The position numbers were made by a program, and so were the translations under genes. A stretch of DNA of 64,000 nt, taken from contig JAHLWZ010000381.1 of assembly GCA_020536535.1 (NCBI GenBank), forward strand, positions 22,458-86,457. The letters are read 5' to 3'. Below the pieces are notes generated by a model. The model was not told the DNA's origin, made no database searches, and worked only from the letters and a program-made list of their open reading frames with translations. Position 1 is the first letter of the stretch. Each line of letters starts with the position of its first letter. Source of the stretch: Pelomyxa schiedti. Taxonomy: Eukaryota; Evosea; Pelobiontida; Pelomyxidae. Shown here in pieces: positions 63,501 to 64,000 of this stretch.

Positions 63501-63843
63501 ATCCTGCCTTGGTTGTTTTTCCTATTTAAAGGAATCAGTGCAGATATACACCAAAATGCCACGACATCTTTGACACATGACATCTTAACCAAAAAAAAAA
63601 AAAAACTCCATGACACGACCGACATCTACAAATACTTACCACTAGCCTCTTGATCACAGGGAGCAGGACGGCCGCGTCGCCGCCGGCTTTGGAGAACACC
63701 TGGCGCGCCAGGCCCGCCTCGTCCGAAAACAGAGCGAGGGCCACGTGGGACGGGTGCAGCTCGGGGGCACTGTGCTCCAGCGCCATGCGCTGCGCCTTGC
63801 TGAGCGCCTCCGCGGCCTTGTCCGTGAACTGTGCGTTGTCCAT
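60600..63843 (-). CDS. HSP104: Hsp104/ClpB AAA+ protein disaggregase
   Basis: A hexameric ATPase that extracts and refolds aggregated proteins together with Hsp70. The start (ATG 63841-63843) gives [20 protein letters not shown], the Clp N-domain. NBD1 has [20 protein letters not shown], Walker [17 protein letters not shown], the pore loop [13 protein letters not shown] and Walker [14 protein letters not shown]. The middle coiled coil runs from about 62300 to 61960 ([31 protein letters not shown]). NBD2 has [37 protein letters not shown] (with pore loop GYVG), [10 protein letters not shown] and the sensor-2 motif [14 protein letters not shown]. The protein ends EADEMS, with no organelle targeting signal, so it is cytosolic/nuclear (Hsp104/101 type rather than a mitochondrial ClpB). 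About 12 introns; the frame is intact. Confidence 0.95.
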
Positions 63844-64000
63844 TGCGTGTCCAACTTGGATGTTGTGTTTTGATTGGTTGTTTATTACAAAGGTTTTTTT
63901 TTTGTCTGTGTTTTCTTTCTTTTCGTGTTTAAAAAGGTACCTTTGGAGATTCCGGCCAGATGCCGATGGAAGATGAAAGAAATACGAGTGGAATTTCACA
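63844..64000. promoter_or_regulatory. Upstream region of the Hsp104 gene
   Basis: This is the presumed promoter and 5' leader of the disaggregase gene on the - strand. A stretch of T and TTTTCTTTC-type pyrimidines lies at 63890-63925 and GAATTTCCGGCC-like sequence near 63940-63960. A full heat-shock element (three alternating nGAAn boxes) is not clear, though single GAA/TTC pairs occur (for example near 63975). No other gene is seen. Confidence 0.3.

Overview
The window is nuclear DNA from an intron-rich, gene-dense unicellular eukaryote. Genes sit 50-300 bp apart on both strands. Exons are separated by GT-AG introns that are often only about 41-80 nt, and 5' splice sites of the GTAAGT/GTATGT/GTGAGT type recur. 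The gene set includes an actin-fragmin kinase-type catalytic domain, a LRR-Roc-COR-kinase-propeller ROCO protein, two RhoGAPs, a Rho GTPase, a BAR-PH-ArfGAP-ankyrin protein and a membrane-anchored class I phosphodiesterase. This points to an amoeboid protist, most likely an amoebozoan. A closer placement (for example Archamoebae such as Pelomyxa or Mastigamoeba) is only a guess from gene content. Coordinates of spliced genes run from start codon to stop codon and include introns.

Region 1-14.6 kb holds short genes, mostly on the + strand. In order they are: the 5' end of an unidentified gene on the - strand, ribosomal protein S9, a two-domain GNAT acetyltransferase, a membrane-anchored short-chain dehydrogenase, an unknown multi-pass membrane protein, the TOR-complex subunit LST8, a RhoGAP/EF-hand protein directly followed by a Rho-family GTPase, and ribosomal protein L24. 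A small - strand zinc-finger-like protein closes the region.

Region 14.9-20.8 kb carries the actin-fragmin kinase-like gene, the receptor-like cyclic nucleotide phosphodiesterase and a tiny spliced gene on the - strand that is easy to miss.

Region 21.0-40.2 kb is dominated by two very large - strand signalling genes. The first (21.1-31.5 kb) encodes a STAND/NLR-like protein of about 3,400 residues: helical N-terminus, NACHT NTPase, ZZ-like zinc finger, pentapeptide repeats, a long WD40-like region and a C-terminal array of nine DC1/C1-like zinc modules. It carries an apparent one-base frame change inside the NACHT domain. The second (32.5-40.1 kb) is a ROCO kinase resembling LRRK. A calmodulin-like gene lies between them on the + strand.

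Region 40.3-64 kb contains a GHMP sugar kinase, a second RhoGAP with a coiled-coil tail, an unrecognised protein, a secreted GH3 glycosidase, an ACAP-like ArfGAP with a very long proline/glutamine-rich tail, a C2CD5 (CDP138)-like C2 protein with a large low-complexity insertion, and an Hsp104/ClpB disaggregase. Several genes fit one theme of actin, small GTPases and membrane traffic (RhoGAPs, Rho, actin-fragmin kinase, ArfGAP, C2CD5). No mobile element, CRISPR array, rRNA or convincing tRNA was seen.
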